A stretch of 39,738 bases of DNA, taken from an uncultured Novosphingobium sp. (GTDB lineage: Bacteria > Pseudomonadota > Alphaproteobacteria > Sphingomonadales > Sphingomonadaceae). The DNA lies in NCBI GenBank assembly GCA_946886075.1, contig CAMPHR010000030.1, positions 1-39,738 on the forward strand, read 5' to 3'. Numbering within the stretch: position 1 is the stretch's first letter; the number at the start of each line of letters is the position of its first letter. Shown here in pieces: positions 1 through 8,468 of the stretch. The position numbers were made by a program, and so were the translations under genes. The notes under the pieces were generated by a model. That model had not been told where the DNA came from. It made no database searches and worked only from the letters and a program-made list of their open reading frames with translations.

Positions 1-405
1 CAGGACAAGCCCGACGGCATCGCCTGGATCCTGCGCAACCACCCCGAAATCTCGGACGGCGCGATCGGCAAGCTGATCGGCACCACCCGCACCACCATCG
101 CCGCGATCCGTGACCGCACGCACTGGAACATCTCCAACATCGTGCCCAAGGATCCGGTGACGCTCGGCCTCTGCTCGCAGCGGGAACTGGATGCGCTGGT
201 GACCAAGGCCGCGAAGAAGGCTGGCATCGAAGCGCCGACCGACTCCCGCCTGGACGGCGACCGCGAAGCGCTGATCGAAGAACTGCGTCGCGAGCGCGAG
301 GACGCCGCCCGCCGCGCCGAGGAAGCGCTCAAGAGCGAAGCCGATTTGATCTCGGGCGCGGCCACCGTCCTTGACCCTTTCAGCAACAATCAGGGTCAGG
401 TCTGA
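1..405 (+). CDS. trcR: TrcR-type cell-cycle transcriptional regulator (DUF1013), 3' part
   Basis: The open frame runs in from the left edge and ends at TGA 403-405, so only the last 134 residues are present and the start lies outside. The visible part contains a helix-turn-helix-like stretch (about window residues 18-42, around IGKLIGTTRTTIAAIRDRTH) and the motif DPVTLGLCSQ, both typical of the DUF1013 family. It ends in an acidic/basic helical tail rich in Glu, Arg and Ala. Family members are near-universal in alphaproteobacteria; Caulobacter TrcR is described as an RNA-polymerase-associated regulator linked to the cell-cycle circuit. A perfect hairpin lies just after the stop. The assignment rests on recalled family motifs. 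A function in this organism is inferred. Confidence 0.85.
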   Translation, partial: QDKPDGIAWILRNHPEISDGAIGKLIGTTRTTIAAIRDRTHWNISNIVPKDPVTLGLCSQRELDALVTKAAKKAGIEAPTDSRLDGDREALIEELRREREDAARRAEEALKSEADLISGAATVLDPFSNNQGQV

Positions 406-417
406 TCCTCTCCTGAC

Positions 418-447
418 GCCCTGCTTTACGCTTGCGTAAAGCAGGGC
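418..447 (+). terminator. Perfect 13-bp hairpin after trcR
   Basis: Arms 418-430 and 435-447 (GCCCTGCTTTACG and its complement) enclose a CTTG loop, 12 bases after the trcR stop. No clear T-run follows, so it may be a weak terminator or an mRNA-end stabiliser. It ends 20 bases before the next start codon. Confidence 0.6.
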
Positions 448-467
448 TCCGGCCTAGACTTGGCCTA

Positions 468-2174
468 ATGGAGAGCAGCGAAGCGGTCTGGAAAGACCAT
501 TATAATCATCCCAATCCCTGGGATCAGTCCTTCCCCCCCATGTCGATGGTGGACATGGTCGTGGATGGCGCAAAGGCCAATCCCGACGCGCCGATCATCG
601 ACTTTCTCGGCCGCCGCACGACCTATGGCGACATGCTGCACGCCATCCGCTGCGTGGCCAAGGGCCTGCAGGACATGGGCGTTCGAAAGGGCGACCGGGT
701 CGGCCTCTACCTCCCCAACGTCCCCCATTATGTCGCCGCCTATTATGGGGCGATGATGGCCGGGGCGATCGTCGTCAATTTCTCCCCCCTCTACACCGCC
801 GCTGAACTGGAACATCAGGTCGAGGACAGCGGCACCAGGATCCTCTTCACCCTGTCGGCCAAGGCCTTGCTGCCGACAGCGCTTGAAGTGCTGGACAATA
901 GCAGCCTGGAACGGCTGATCGTGGGTTGCGTGGCAGAGGCACTGCCGCCCGCCAAGTCGGTGCTGTTCCGCCTGTTCAAGCGCAAGGAAACCGCGACCGT
1001 CCCGCATGATCCGCGCGTCACCAACTATGCTGACCTGCTGCGTCATGGCGAAGACCCGGCCCCGGTAGCCATCGACCCGGTCGAAGACGTCGCCCTGCTG
1101 CAATATACCGGCGGCACCACCGGGCGGCCCAAGGGCGCGATGCTCACCCATCAGAACCTGACCGCCAACGCCCGCCAGATCCGCCTCATCGATCCGCATA
1201 CCGAAGCCGTTGACCGCATCATCGCGGTGCTGCCCTTCTTCCACGTCTTCGCCAACACCTGCGTCCTCAACCGCACGGTGCTGAATGGCGGAGAGATGGT
1301 GATGCTGCCCCGCTTCGAAGCGGTACAGGTCCTGGCGGCGATCCAGCGGACGAGCCCTACCTCGATGCCGGGCGTCCCCACCATGTTCCAGGCGCTGCTC
1401 GATCATCCCGCCACGCCCAACATCGATTTCTCCTCGCTGCGCCTCTGCATCTCAGGCGGCGCGCCATTGCCGCTGGAGGTCAAGCAGCGCTTCGAGGCGA
1501 CCACCGGCGCCAAGCTGTGCGAAGGCTATGGCCTTACCGAAAGCAGCCCGGTCGTCTGCTCCAATCCCTATGAGGGGCTGAACAAGCCCGGCACCGTGGG
1601 TCAACCTATCCCCGGCACCCATGTAAAGCTGGTCGATCGCGAAGACCCGACCCGCCCGCCGCCAGCCGGAGTGCCCGGCGAGCTTGTCTTTGCCGGGCCG
1701 CAAATCATGAAAGGCTATTGGCAGCGCCCCGACGCTGACAAGGACGTGTTCGTCGGTCGCTGGCTCCGCACCGGCGACGTCGGCCTCATTGATGAAGACG
1801 GCTATGTGAAGATCGTAGACCGCCTCAAGGACATGATCGCCGTCGGCGGCTTCAAGGTGTTCCCAAGCCAGGTCGAAGAAGTCCTCTACCATCACCCCGC
1901 CGTTAAGGAAGCGCTCGTGATCGGCATCCCCGACGCCTATCGCGGCGAATGCCCCAAGGCTTTCGTCACGCTTCAGGAAGGCGCGGCAATCGACGGAGAA
2001 GGGCTCAAGGCATGGCTCAATCCCCAACTCGGCAAGCATGAAAAGGTCTGCGAGGTTGAGGTCCGTCTGAATCTGCCCAAAACGCTGGTCGGCAAGCTGT
2101 CGCGCAAGGAGCTGGTCGCGGAAGAGCGGGCGAAGGCGCAATCCGCCGCCGCGCAGGCTGGAACGGCTGGCTGA
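468..2174 (+). CDS. Long-chain acyl-CoA ligase (AMP-forming), FadD-like
   Basis: This 568-residue enzyme of the ANL adenylating family should activate a fatty acid with ATP and CoA to give acyl-CoA, feeding beta-oxidation or lipid synthesis. The phosphate-binding motif YTGGTTGRPKG is at residues 213-223 and the adenine-binding GYGLTES at about 353-359. The hinge DRLKD begins near residue 451. The C-terminal catalytic lysine is at about residue 543 (LVGKLSRKEL). The ATG at 468 was chosen because the in-frame TTG at 432 lies inside the upstream hairpin and would add 12 uncharacteristic residues. Length and motif order fit long-chain-fatty-acid ligases, but the exact substrate cannot be read from sequence. 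It ends 43 bases before msrA, in the same direction. Confidence 0.85.
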   Translation: MESSEAVWKDHYNHPNPWDQSFPPMSMVDMVVDGAKANPDAPIIDFLGRRTTYGDMLHAIRCVAKGLQDMGVRKGDRVGLYLPNVPHYVAAYYGAMMAGAIVVNFSPLYTAAELEHQVEDSGTRILFTLSAKALLPTALEVLDNSSLERLIVGCVAEALPPAKSVLFRLFKRKETATVPHDPRVTNYADLLRHGEDPAPVAIDPVEDVALLQYTGGTTGRPKGAMLTHQNLTANARQIRLIDPHTEAVDRIIAVLPFFHVFANTCVLNRTVLNGGEMVMLPRFEAVQVLAAIQRTSPTSMPGVPTMFQALLDHPATPNIDFSSLRLCISGGAPLPLEVKQRFEATTGAKLCEGYGLTESSPVVCSNPYEGLNKPGTVGQPIPGTHVKLVDREDPTRPPPAGVPGELVFAGPQIMKGYWQRPDADKDVFVGRWLRTGDVGLIDEDGYVKIVDRLKDMIAVGGFKVFPSQVEEVLYHHPAVKEALVIGIPDAYRGECPKAFVTLQEGAAIDGEGLKAWLNPQLGKHEKVCEVEVRLNLPKTLVGKLSRKELVAEERAKAQSAAAQAGTAG

Positions 2175-2181
2175 ACCTCCC

Positions 2182-2204
2182 TATCTTGTGCCCGACACAA
2201 GATA
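2182..2204 (+). promoter_or_regulatory. 9-bp hairpin in the fadD-msrA spacer
   Basis: TATCTTGTG (2182-2190) and CACAAGATA (2196-2204) are perfect inverted arms around CCCGA. The 3' arm touches the msrA Shine-Dalgarno AAGGA (2204-2208). It could be a short terminator for the ligase gene or modulate access to the msrA ribosome-binding site. Neither role is proven. Confidence 0.4.
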
Positions 2205-2217
2205 AGGAACCAAGCGA

Positions 2218-2751
2218 ATGGCCGAAGAAATTGCGACGCTCGCAGGTGGCTGCTTCTGGTGCACAGAAGCGGTCTACCAAAATCTGAAGGGGGTCCAGTC
2301 CGTCGAGAGCGGCTATATCGGCGGCCAGTTGCCGAACCCCAGCTATGAGCAGGTCTGCTCCGGCACCACCGGCCATGCCGAAGCGATCCGAATCACCTAT
2401 GATCCTGAGGTCATCTCCTATGGAGACCTGCTCGACATCTTCTTCGCCACCCATGATCCGACGACCCTGAACCGCCAGGGCAACGACATCGGCACCCAAT
2501 ATCGCTCCGCCATCTTCCCCCACTCGCCCGATCAGGAGGCTGAGGCCAAGGCTGCCATCGCTCGCGCTCAGCCGGACCATGGCAACCCGATCGTCACCAC
2601 GATCGAAGCGGACGCGCCCTGGTATCCTGCCGAAGACTATCACCAGAAATATTGGGATCGTGTCGGTGACCGGAACCCCTATTGCATGGCGGTGATCCCG
2701 CCCAAGCTCGCCAAGCTGCGTAAGGGTTTTGCAGAGCGGATCGAGGGTTGA
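2218..2751 (+). CDS. msrA: Peptide-methionine (S)-S-oxide reductase MsrA
   Basis: This 177-residue enzyme reduces methionine-S-sulfoxide, free or in proteins, using thioredoxin, and so repairs oxidised proteins. The catalytic motif GCFWC is at residues 11-15 with Cys12 as the nucleophile. The family signatures [25 protein letters not shown] and GTQYRS follow in the expected order. Cys156 near the C-terminus (NPYCMAV) is a candidate resolving cysteine. The ATG has a good Shine-Dalgarno (AAGGA, 9 bases upstream). It is a compact single-domain MsrA with no fused MsrB domain. It follows the acyl-CoA ligase gene closely but is functionally unrelated to it, so co-transcription is only possible. A palindromic intergenic repeat begins 15 bases after the stop. 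Confidence 0.95.
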   Translation: MAEEIATLAGGCFWCTEAVYQNLKGVQSVESGYIGGQLPNPSYEQVCSGTTGHAEAIRITYDPEVISYGDLLDIFFATHDPTTLNRQGNDIGTQYRSAIFPHSPDQEAEAKAAIARAQPDHGNPIVTTIEADAPWYPAEDYHQKYWDRVGDRNPYCMAVIPPKLAKLRKGFAERIEG

Positions 2752-2765
2752 TCCCGTCCTCTACT

Positions 2766-2836
2766 CCGTTCGCCCTGAGCCTGTCGAAGGGCTTCTCTTA
2801 AAAAGAAAGAGGCTTCGACAGGCTCAGCCCGAACGG
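2766..2836. repeat. Palindromic intergenic element, type C, copy 1
   Basis: CCGTTCGCCCTGAGCC at the left and its near-complement (GGCTCAGCCCGAACGG) at the right form a long imperfect hairpin. A second copy of the same design lies at 17312-17387. Such elements are familiar to me as dispersed repeats in sphingomonad intergenic regions. Confidence 0.85.
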
Positions 2837-2921
2837 GGATAAAAGTGGATCCCCGGAACACCCCTTAGGCTGAGGTTAATCCCAACCATGCCAAGCACGC
2901 CAGCAGCTCACAGGGGAATCC

Positions 2922-3188
2922 ATGCGCCCACTTATAACGATCGCCGCCGCCGGAATGATGCTCACCCTTCCGGGCTGCATCGCCAAAACGGCGCTCGACG
3001 TCGCGACCCTGCCAGTCCGCGCCGGATCGCAAGCCGCGGATTGGGCCACCACCAGCCAGGAAGAATCCGACCGCAACTACGGCCGCCGCATGCGCAAGCA
3101 AGAGGCGAGAGAAGCCCGCGAACGCAAGAAAGCCGAAGAACAGCGCCGCCGCGAATGCAAACGCGCTGGCTACAGAGATTGCGATTGA
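2922..3188 (+). CDS. Small putative lipoprotein, function unknown
   Basis: This 88-residue protein has a short signal sequence ending in a lipobox-like LPGC with Cys19 as the acylation site. The mature part is only about 70 residues and becomes a highly charged Lys/Arg/Glu helix (roughly residues 48-80), a likely coiled coil or an envelope/peptidoglycan-facing tether. The ATG has a plausible Shine-Dalgarno (AGGGGAA). It lies between two palindromic repeats and has no close operon partner. I do not recognise the family. The lipoprotein call follows from the N-terminus alone. Confidence 0.65.
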   Translation: MRPLITIAAAGMMLTLPGCIAKTALDVATLPVRAGSQAADWATTSQEESDRNYGRRMRKQEAREARERKKAEEQRRRECKRAGYRDCD

Positions 3189-3234
3189 GGCGAGCGGACG
3201 TCCAACACAAGCGCATCAACCTCAGAATTTTTTC

Positions 3235-3317
3235 CGTCACCCCGGGCTCGACCCGGGGTCCCGCTGCTTGGCAAGATCAGACGAAAAGCGGGACCCCGGA
3301 GCAAGTCCGGGGTGACG
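3235..3317. repeat. Palindromic intergenic element, type A, copy 1
   Basis: The outer arms CGTCACCCCGG and CCGGGGTGACG flank an inner pair (ACCCCGGG/CCCGGGGT on the left half; GGGACCCCGG on the right). The same architecture recurs at 10344-10427, as a half unit at 5374-5402 and as a decayed half unit at 12702-12725. It fills most of the spacer between the small lipoprotein and tsaC. Confidence 0.85.
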
Positions 3318-3405
3318 ATTGCTCAGCTATGATCAGCTCGACGTTACGCCGCTATGAGCGTCTCGAAGGATTCAGCTCGAACTGCAATCACACAGTCTTG
3401 AACTC

Positions 3406-4362
3406 CTAAGCCGCCGCCCGCCGCAACCGGTCATTGATCGCCACCCCAATCCCCACGTCAGGGATCGGCGCCACCGCGATAAGGCTGGCCGCGCTCGCAT
3501 CGGCGACATGCAGCGCCGCGAACAAATTAGCCGCCGCCTCCTGCACATCCGCATCCGGGCTCAGGTTCAAATTGCACGGCATCAGCCCGAAGCCGATCAG
3601 ATATTCATCCTTCTCCGCCCGTAATGCATTCAGCCGCACAGGCTTGGATGGCGCATAATGGCTCTCCAACTGCCCCGGCGCCTCGATCTTGGCGTTGTCC
3701 GCACCCGTCACCACTGGCAAGCCGCTCGTCTGCTCCAGCATCGCCGCCGTCACTGGCCCGGGCCGCAGCAGCCGGATACGGTCTTCCTCCGGCGCGGCGA
3801 TGGTGGATTCCAGCCCCTCGCTCGTCGGTCCCTCGTCCAGGATCAGCCGCACCTTGCCATTCAGGCTGGCAAGCACATGCTCCGCCCGCGTCGGGCTGAT
3901 CGCGCCGCTGCGATTGGCTGATGGCGCGGCGAGCGGCCGCCCGCTTTCTCGGATCAGCGAGCGCATCGCCGGATGAGCAGGCAATCGCAGCGCCACGGTC
4001 GGCAGGCCCGCAGTCACCAGCGAGGACAGGCCGCTTCCTTCCCGCACCGGCAGCACCATGGTCAGCGCGCCGGGCCAGAAACGGGCGGCCAGCTTGTCCG
4101 CGACTGGCGAAAATACCGCCAGCCTCTCCGCCATCTCCTTGTCCGCGACATGGACGATCAGCGGGTTGAAGCTCGGCCGCCCCTTGGCGCTGTAGATCGC
4201 CGCTACCGCCCCTTCGTCGGTGGCGTCGGCGGCCAGGCCATAGACGGTCTCGGTCGGCACCGCGACCGGCTCACCCGCGCGGATCAGCAGCGCCGCTTCG
4301 CGCAGGGCTTCGGTGCCGTAGCGGCAAATGCGGGTGGAATAGACAGGATTTGGGATGGTCAC
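3406..4362 (-). CDS. tsaC: L-threonylcarbamoyladenylate synthase (Sua5/YrdC/YwlC)
   Basis: The enzyme makes threonylcarbamoyl-AMP from Thr, bicarbonate and ATP, the first step of the universal t6A37 modification of ANN-decoding tRNAs. The YrdC domain fills roughly residues 10-200, with VPTETVYGLAADAT and the KGRPSFNPLIVHV nucleotide-binding motif. A C-terminal Sua5-type extension follows (from about residue 230, LESHYAPSKPVRLNA), making the 318-residue long form. The start is GTG at 4362-4360; a short N-terminal stretch precedes the conserved RYGTEAL, so this start is reasonable. The gene stands alone on the minus strand, facing away from the DUF815 ATPase. The family call is strong; the symbol could equally be given as sua5. 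Confidence 0.93.
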   Translation of the reverse strand: MTIPNPVYSTRICRYGTEALREAALLIRAGEPVAVPTETVYGLAADATDEGAVAAIYSAKGRPSFNPLIVHVADKEMAERLAVFSPVADKLAARFWPGALTMVLPVREGSGLSSLVTAGLPTVALRLPAHPAMRSLIRESGRPLAAPSANRSGAISPTRAEHVLASLNGKVRLILDEGPTSEGLESTIAAPEEDRIRLLRPGPVTAAMLEQTSGLPVVTGADNAKIEAPGQLESHYAPSKPVRLNALRAEKDEYLIGFGLMPCNLNLSPDADVQEAAANLFAALHVADASAASLIAVAPIPDVGIGVAINDRLRRAAA

Positions 4363-4471
4363 GGCCCCCGCGGTATAAGCCCCTGCGCTCCGGAGTAAAA
4401 GTCCATTACTACAGAAGAATGACAGCTTTGTGCGGCTTGCCGAGGCAGGGCAGGGGGGTTAAGTCCGCCGC

Positions 4472-5290
4472 ATGACCGACGACATCCTCAGCCGCATCGC
4501 TGACGCGCTAGAGCGGGTAGCCCCTCCGCCTGCGCCATCGGCGGATCTCAACGCCGCGCCCGCCTATGTCTGGGACGGCAATGCGATCCAGGCTGTCGAA
4601 GCGTTCGATCCGGTGAATTACGGCCTGTTGACCGGCATCGATGCGCAGAAAGCAACGCTGCTGGAAAATACGCGCCGCCATGCTGCTGGCCATGCCGCGC
4701 ATGACGTGCTGCTCTGGGGAGCGCGCGGCACAGGCAAGTCCGCCGTGGTCGCTGCCGTCATCGACCAGCTTCAGCGTGATGGTGCCGACATCGCCCTGCT
4801 GCAATGCGCGATCGACGAACTCGCCAGTCTGCCCCGTCTCTTTTCGGTCCTGCGCACTACGCAGCGACCGTTCATCCTCTTCCTCGATGACCTTGGATTT
4901 GACGAGGGCGGGGTAGGGGATGCCCGCGCACTGCGCTCGCTGCTTCAAGGCGGCACGGCGGCACGGCCCGCCAATGTCCGCCTCTACGTCACGTCGAACC
5001 GCCGCCACATCGTCCCGCGTCACCTTTCGGAGCAGGACGACCCCGTCAATCCGCGCGACGTGATCGATGACAAGATGGCGCTGTCCGATCGCTTCGGCCT
5101 CAGCCTCGGCTTCCATGCCATCGACCAGCAGGCCTATGTCGATATCGTCAGCGGCTATGCGCAGAGCCTGGGCCTCAGCTTCGATCCCCTCGAGGCGATC
5201 CAATGGGCAACCCAGCGCGGCAGCCGCTCAGGCCGCGTCGCCTGGCAATATGTGGTGGAACTGGCAGGCCGCAACGGCCGCGCACTCTGA
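4472..5290 (+). CDS. DUF815-family AAA ATPase
   Basis: This 272-residue P-loop ATPase belongs to a widespread family without a firmly established role. Walker A is GARGTGKS at residues 83-90 and Walker B is ILFLDD at about 135-140. The family motif LYVTSNRRHIVPR follows, with DKMALSDRFGLSL acting as a sensor/arginine-finger region. The N-terminal 45 residues are less conserved and helical. It is predicted to be cytosolic. It starts 109 bases from the divergent tsaC start, so the two may share a promoter region. No partner gene next to it suggests a substrate. Confidence 0.85.
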   Translation: MTDDILSRIADALERVAPPPAPSADLNAAPAYVWDGNAIQAVEAFDPVNYGLLTGIDAQKATLLENTRRHAAGHAAHDVLLWGARGTGKSAVVAAVIDQLQRDGADIALLQCAIDELASLPRLFSVLRTTQRPFILFLDDLGFDEGGVGDARALRSLLQGGTAARPANVRLYVTSNRRHIVPRHLSEQDDPVNPRDVIDDKMALSDRFGLSLGFHAIDQQAYVDIVSGYAQSLGLSFDPLEAIQWATQRGSRSGRVAWQYVVELAGRNGRAL

Positions 5291-5373
5291 TCTTTCATTG
5301 GCCGCGGCTTCTTAGCAGCCCGTGGTTCTGAGCACTTCGAAATCGGCGCATAGCATCATCATGCCTGAGTGGT

Positions 5374-5402
5374 CGTCACCCCGGATCAAGTTCGGGGTGA
5401 CG
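5374..5402. repeat. Type A palindromic element, half unit
   Basis: CGTCACCCCG (5374-5383) and CGGGGTGACG (5393-5402) are perfect arms around GATCAAGTT, matching the right half of the full type A elements. It sits between two converging genes and could act as a bidirectional terminator. Confidence 0.8.
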
Positions 5403-5428
5403 GATAACAAGTAGAGGCAAGCGCCCGG

Positions 5429-6274
5429 TCAGCCGCCCGCGAACGCGTCCTGATATTCGGTCTTGATCGCCGTTCGCATAGCGGCATTGACGGGTAGTGG
5501 TACCTCATAGGTTCCTTCGGCATAGGGACCAGCGCTGTACGGGCCGATGACGACGACGATCTGGTCGATCAACTTGTCGCCGCTTGAGGTAGGAACCAGC
5601 ACTTCCTTCATCGGGTCGACGCAGTCGGTGAAGGGATCGTCGCCGCGCATGACCGGCCCGCCCCGCTTTTTCGCGCGGGCCTTGTCCAGGCCGTCGCAGA
5701 ATGAGCCGCGAATGGCTTCCGCAAAAGCCTTGGGCGAGGTCATGAGCGCTTGCACGCTGGTTTCACGCTTGCGCGCCTTGTCCCAGAGCAGCACGTCATA
5801 ACCGGTCATGCCGTGCGCGCCGCCAGTGTAGGTGTAGCGGCTGGATCGGAGCGACAGGAAGCGCGGGGTGTCGGCGGCTACGGTCCAGCGGGTTTCCAGG
5901 CTGTGCGCGTGGAAGGGAAAGCCGGACTGCTGCGCCGACTTGCGGTCATCGGCTGCCATTTTGAGCGCGTCGGCCTTTCCGCTTTCCATGTCCTCGCGCA
6001 ACTTGGCCGCGATCTGAGGCACGGCGGACGCTTGCGCGGGCCAGGCATAGAGAAATTCAAGCAAATCGGTCTTTTCGGCTTGCTCAAAAGGCTTGGACGG
6101 CGGCTTTGGCTGTTCCTGGCCTGCCATGCGGTTGACGAAGTTGGCGGTGGCGGCGTCGGCTCCGTTGTCCGCGGGTTGCGTCGGCTGCTCATTCGCCGAC
6201 GGGGTGCAGGCGCAGAGAAAGAGGGCCAGCCCTGCGACCGGTCCTGCCTTCTTTCGCATCAGGATATGCTGCAT
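5429..6274 (-). CDS. DUF3298 (DUF4163-like) domain lipoprotein
   Basis: This 281-residue predicted lipoprotein has a signal sequence (GPVAGLALFLCAC) with Cys23 as the likely acylated residue. A low-complexity linker of about 35 residues follows. The globular part contains TYTGGAHGMTGYDVLLWD and, near the C-terminus, GPYSAGPYAEGTYEVPLP. These are hallmarks of the DUF4163/DUF3298 (RsiV-type) fold, which in some proteins binds lysozyme, although most members have no known function. Its ATG overlaps the stop of the 77-aa gene by one base (TGATG), indicating translational coupling. An in-frame TTG one codon upstream is less likely to be used. Location in the periplasm or on a membrane leaflet is inferred. 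Confidence 0.8.
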   Translation of the reverse strand: MQHILMRKKAGPVAGLALFLCACTPSANEQPTQPADNGADAATANFVNRMAGQEQPKPPSKPFEQAEKTDLLEFLYAWPAQASAVPQIAAKLREDMESGKADALKMAADDRKSAQQSGFPFHAHSLETRWTVAADTPRFLSLRSSRYTYTGGAHGMTGYDVLLWDKARKRETSVQALMTSPKAFAEAIRGSFCDGLDKARAKKRGGPVMRGDDPFTDCVDPMKEVLVPTSSGDKLIDQIVVVIGPYSAGPYAEGTYEVPLPVNAAMRTAIKTEYQDAFAGG

Positions 6275-6507
6275 CAATGCGGCTTGGCCGCCAGACAGCG
6301 CTCGCTGATCGCCTTGCGGGCATAGCTGCTCTGAAGCGCGGCGGCGGCGTTGGACCAGCCTTCCGCGATCAGGGCCTGTTCGACCGCGTGGGCGCCGTCG
6401 AACTTTCCGCTTTCCGCCAGCTGATAGGCACGTGCACGGAGCGCCTGCTGCCGCGCATCATCGCCATGCATCACCATGTCTCTCTCCTTGCCAGTTAGCG
6501 TTGACAT
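6274..6507 (-). CDS. Small 77-residue protein coupled to the DUF3298 lipoprotein
   Basis: This short soluble protein is mainly helical and begins MSTLTGKERDMVMHGDD. The central pattern AYQLAESGKFDGAHAVEQAL resembles short conserved hypothetical proteins I associate with sphingomonads, but I know no named family or function. It has no signal peptide or membrane segment. Its TGA overlaps the ATG of the lipoprotein gene (TGATG), so the two are almost certainly co-translated. An alternative ATG 10 codons downstream (MVMHGDD) would also fit. The divergent neighbour is the M17 aminopeptidase gene, about 110 bases away. Confidence 0.7.
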   Translation of the reverse strand: MSTLTGKERDMVMHGDDARQQALRARAYQLAESGKFDGAHAVEQALIAEGWSNAAAALQSSYARKAISERCLAAKPH

Positions 6508-6618
6508 CAATCTAGACCCTTCGCCCGCGGGGCGCAAATATCGCAGGGGCAGATGGAGACGGTGGCGCGGCGAAAATGGGGCTTTCCAACCGTGCCATCC
6601 TTGTCCAGAATCCTGCCC

Positions 6619-8013
6619 ATGACCGATTATTCCGAGCTGCTCAAAGCAGATAACAATCAGCCCGCCCATATGATCCAGCTGGTCGATGCGGAAAGCTTCG
6701 AAAGCTGGCTTTCCACCCAGCCGCAGCGCGTGCGCGCGATCGTCGCGGCGCAGAAGTTCGCGGGCAAGGGATATGAGCATGCGATCATTCCGGGCGATGA
6801 TCCGTCGGACTGGTCGGTGGTCGCCGGGGTTGCGAACCGGTCGAAGCTCAGCAGCTGGTGCCTCGCCAAGCTCGCGGAGATATTGCCGGAGGGGCAATAT
6901 CGTTTGACCGAGGGGACGGCGGGACCGGCCATGCTCGGTTGGCTGACGTCGCAATATCGGTTCGACCGCTACCGGAGCGATGAAAATGCCGTTGGCCCGC
7001 GCGTGCTGCTGACCGGCGAGGTGGCGCAGATCGACGCGGCGGTGAGGCTGGCGGAGGCGGTGGCGCTGGTGCGCGACCTCGTCAACATCCCAGCTGGCGA
7101 CATGGGGCCCGCGCAGTTGGAAGAGGAAGCGGCGAAGGTCGCAGACAGCTTCGGCGCGCGGTTCACGGTGACAAAGGGAGACCCGCTGGAGCAGGGTTTC
7201 CCCATGATCCATGCCGTGGGCCGGGCAGCGGGCAAGGACTTCGCCCCGCGCCTGATCGAACTGCGCTGGGGTGATCCCAAGCATCCGCGCGTCGCCATCG
7301 TCGGCAAGGGGATTTGCTTCGACAGCGGTGGCCTCGACATCAAGCCATCGTCGGCGATGCGGCTGATGAAGAAGGACATGGGCGGCGCGGCGCATGCGCT
7401 GGCACTCGCCCGGCTGGTCATGGGCGCCCGGCTGCCGGTGCAGCTGCATGTGCTGATCCCCGCGGCGGAGAATGCGGTGGGCGCGAACGCCTTCCGCCCG
7501 GGCGACATATTGCGCAGCCGCAAGGGCCTGACGGTGGAGATTGGCAATACCGACGCGGAAGGACGGCTGGTGCTGGCCGATGCGTTGTCGCTGGCGGGCG
7601 AGGACGAGCCGGAGCTCGTCATCGACTATGCCACGCTGACGGGCGCAGCGCGGGTGGCGGTGGGGCCTGACCTTCCCGCCCTCTTCACCAATGATGACGC
7701 TTTGGCGACGGCGTTGGACGCAGCGGGCAACGAGGTGGACGATCCATGCTGGCGCCTGCCCTTATGGGATGGCTATGCCGACATGCTGAAGTCCGACATC
7801 GCCGACATCAACAATGCGGGCGAAGGCGGCTTTGCAGGCGCGATCACTGCTGCGCTGTTCCTGAAGCGCTTCGTGCCGGAACAAGCAAAGTGGATCCACC
7901 TGGACACCTTTGCCTGGCGTCCGTCGGCCAAGCCGGGTCGGCCCAAGGGTGGCGAGGCGCTGGGGCTGCGCGCGGTTTTCCGCATGCTGGAGCAACATTA
8001 TGAAAAATCATAG
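6619..8013 (+). CDS. Leucyl aminopeptidase family protein (peptidase M17)
   Basis: This 464-residue cytosolic metallo-aminopeptidase releases N-terminal residues from peptides. The M17 metal-site motifs are clear: GKGICFDSGGLDIKPS at about 229-244, MKKDMGGAA shortly after, and the family signature NTDAEGRLVLADAL from residue 310. The N-terminal regulatory domain (about 1-165) is more divergent. The ATG at 6619 (MTDYSELL) was preferred to an in-frame start at 6553, which would add 22 residues unlike the family; neither has a strong Shine-Dalgarno. It lies 47 bases upstream of a MarR-type gene and a C40 peptidase gene in the same direction. Which M17 subfamily it belongs to (PepA or PepB) cannot be settled here. 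Confidence 0.92.
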   Translation: MTDYSELLKADNNQPAHMIQLVDAESFESWLSTQPQRVRAIVAAQKFAGKGYEHAIIPGDDPSDWSVVAGVANRSKLSSWCLAKLAEILPEGQYRLTEGTAGPAMLGWLTSQYRFDRYRSDENAVGPRVLLTGEVAQIDAAVRLAEAVALVRDLVNIPAGDMGPAQLEEEAAKVADSFGARFTVTKGDPLEQGFPMIHAVGRAAGKDFAPRLIELRWGDPKHPRVAIVGKGICFDSGGLDIKPSSAMRLMKKDMGGAAHALALARLVMGARLPVQLHVLIPAAENAVGANAFRPGDILRSRKGLTVEIGNTDAEGRLVLADALSLAGEDEPELVIDYATLTGAARVAVGPDLPALFTNDDALATALDAAGNEVDDPCWRLPLWDGYADMLKSDIADINNAGEGGFAGAITAALFLKRFVPEQAKWIHLDTFAWRPSAKPGRPKGGEALGLRAVFRMLEQHYEKS

Positions 8014-8060
8014 CATGAGGCCGTTACGCAACCGGATTGTGCATCGTGCGTTACCGGGGC

Positions 8061-8468
8061 ATGGATGCCGCCTCTGCACAAGATCAGACCACTGAGCTCA
8101 ACCGCCCCGGTCTGAAACAACTTGCCCAATGGATGCGCACGCTGGTCGATTATGTGCGATCCGGCAGGCCCGATCTTACCAACCGGCAAATGGCGCTGAT
8201 GATGACCGTGTACATCAGTTCAGGGCCGCATACGGTGCGGGGACTCGCCGAAGCGCTGCATGTGTCGAAGCCGGTGATTACCCGGGCGCTGAACAAGCTT
8301 TCCGCGCTCGGATATCTTCGCCGGGAGCGGGATGCGGCCGACCGGCGCAATATTTTCATTACTCGCACCCCCAAAGGGGCGGAATTTCTTGACGCGTTTC
8401 ACCATTTCATCGCAGGAACCGGCCGCGATGAACGCCACGACTTCTCCTCTGCGGAACGCACCGCCTGA
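8061..8468 (+). CDS. MarR-type winged-helix transcriptional regulator
   Basis: This 135-residue protein contains a winged helix-turn-helix of the MarR kind: VRGLAEALHVSKPVITRALNKLSALGYLRRERDAADRR is the recognition helix plus wing, at about residues 60-97. The N-terminal helices (RPGLKQLAQWMRTLVDYVR) probably form the dimer interface. The ATG at 8061 was chosen over an upstream in-frame TTG (8037). The 3' end overlaps the C40 peptidase gene by 41 bases in another frame, so the two are translationally linked. It may control the adjacent peptidase genes, but no operator is visible. The ligand is unknown. Confidence 0.85.
   Translation: MDAASAQDQTTELNRPGLKQLAQWMRTLVDYVRSGRPDLTNRQMALMMTVYISSGPHTVRGLAEALHVSKPVITRALNKLSALGYLRRERDAADRRNIFITRTPKGAEFLDAFHHFIAGTGRDERHDFSSAERTA

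Noticed and set aside
432..467. TTG start for the acyl-CoA ligase
   Set aside because: It lies within the upstream hairpin and adds 12 non-homologous residues; ATG 468 is better.
2855..2877. GGAAC...GTT as an EcfG general-stress promoter before the small lipoprotein
   Set aside because: The spacing of 15 bases is shorter than the usual motif spacing, and no clear -10 element completes it.
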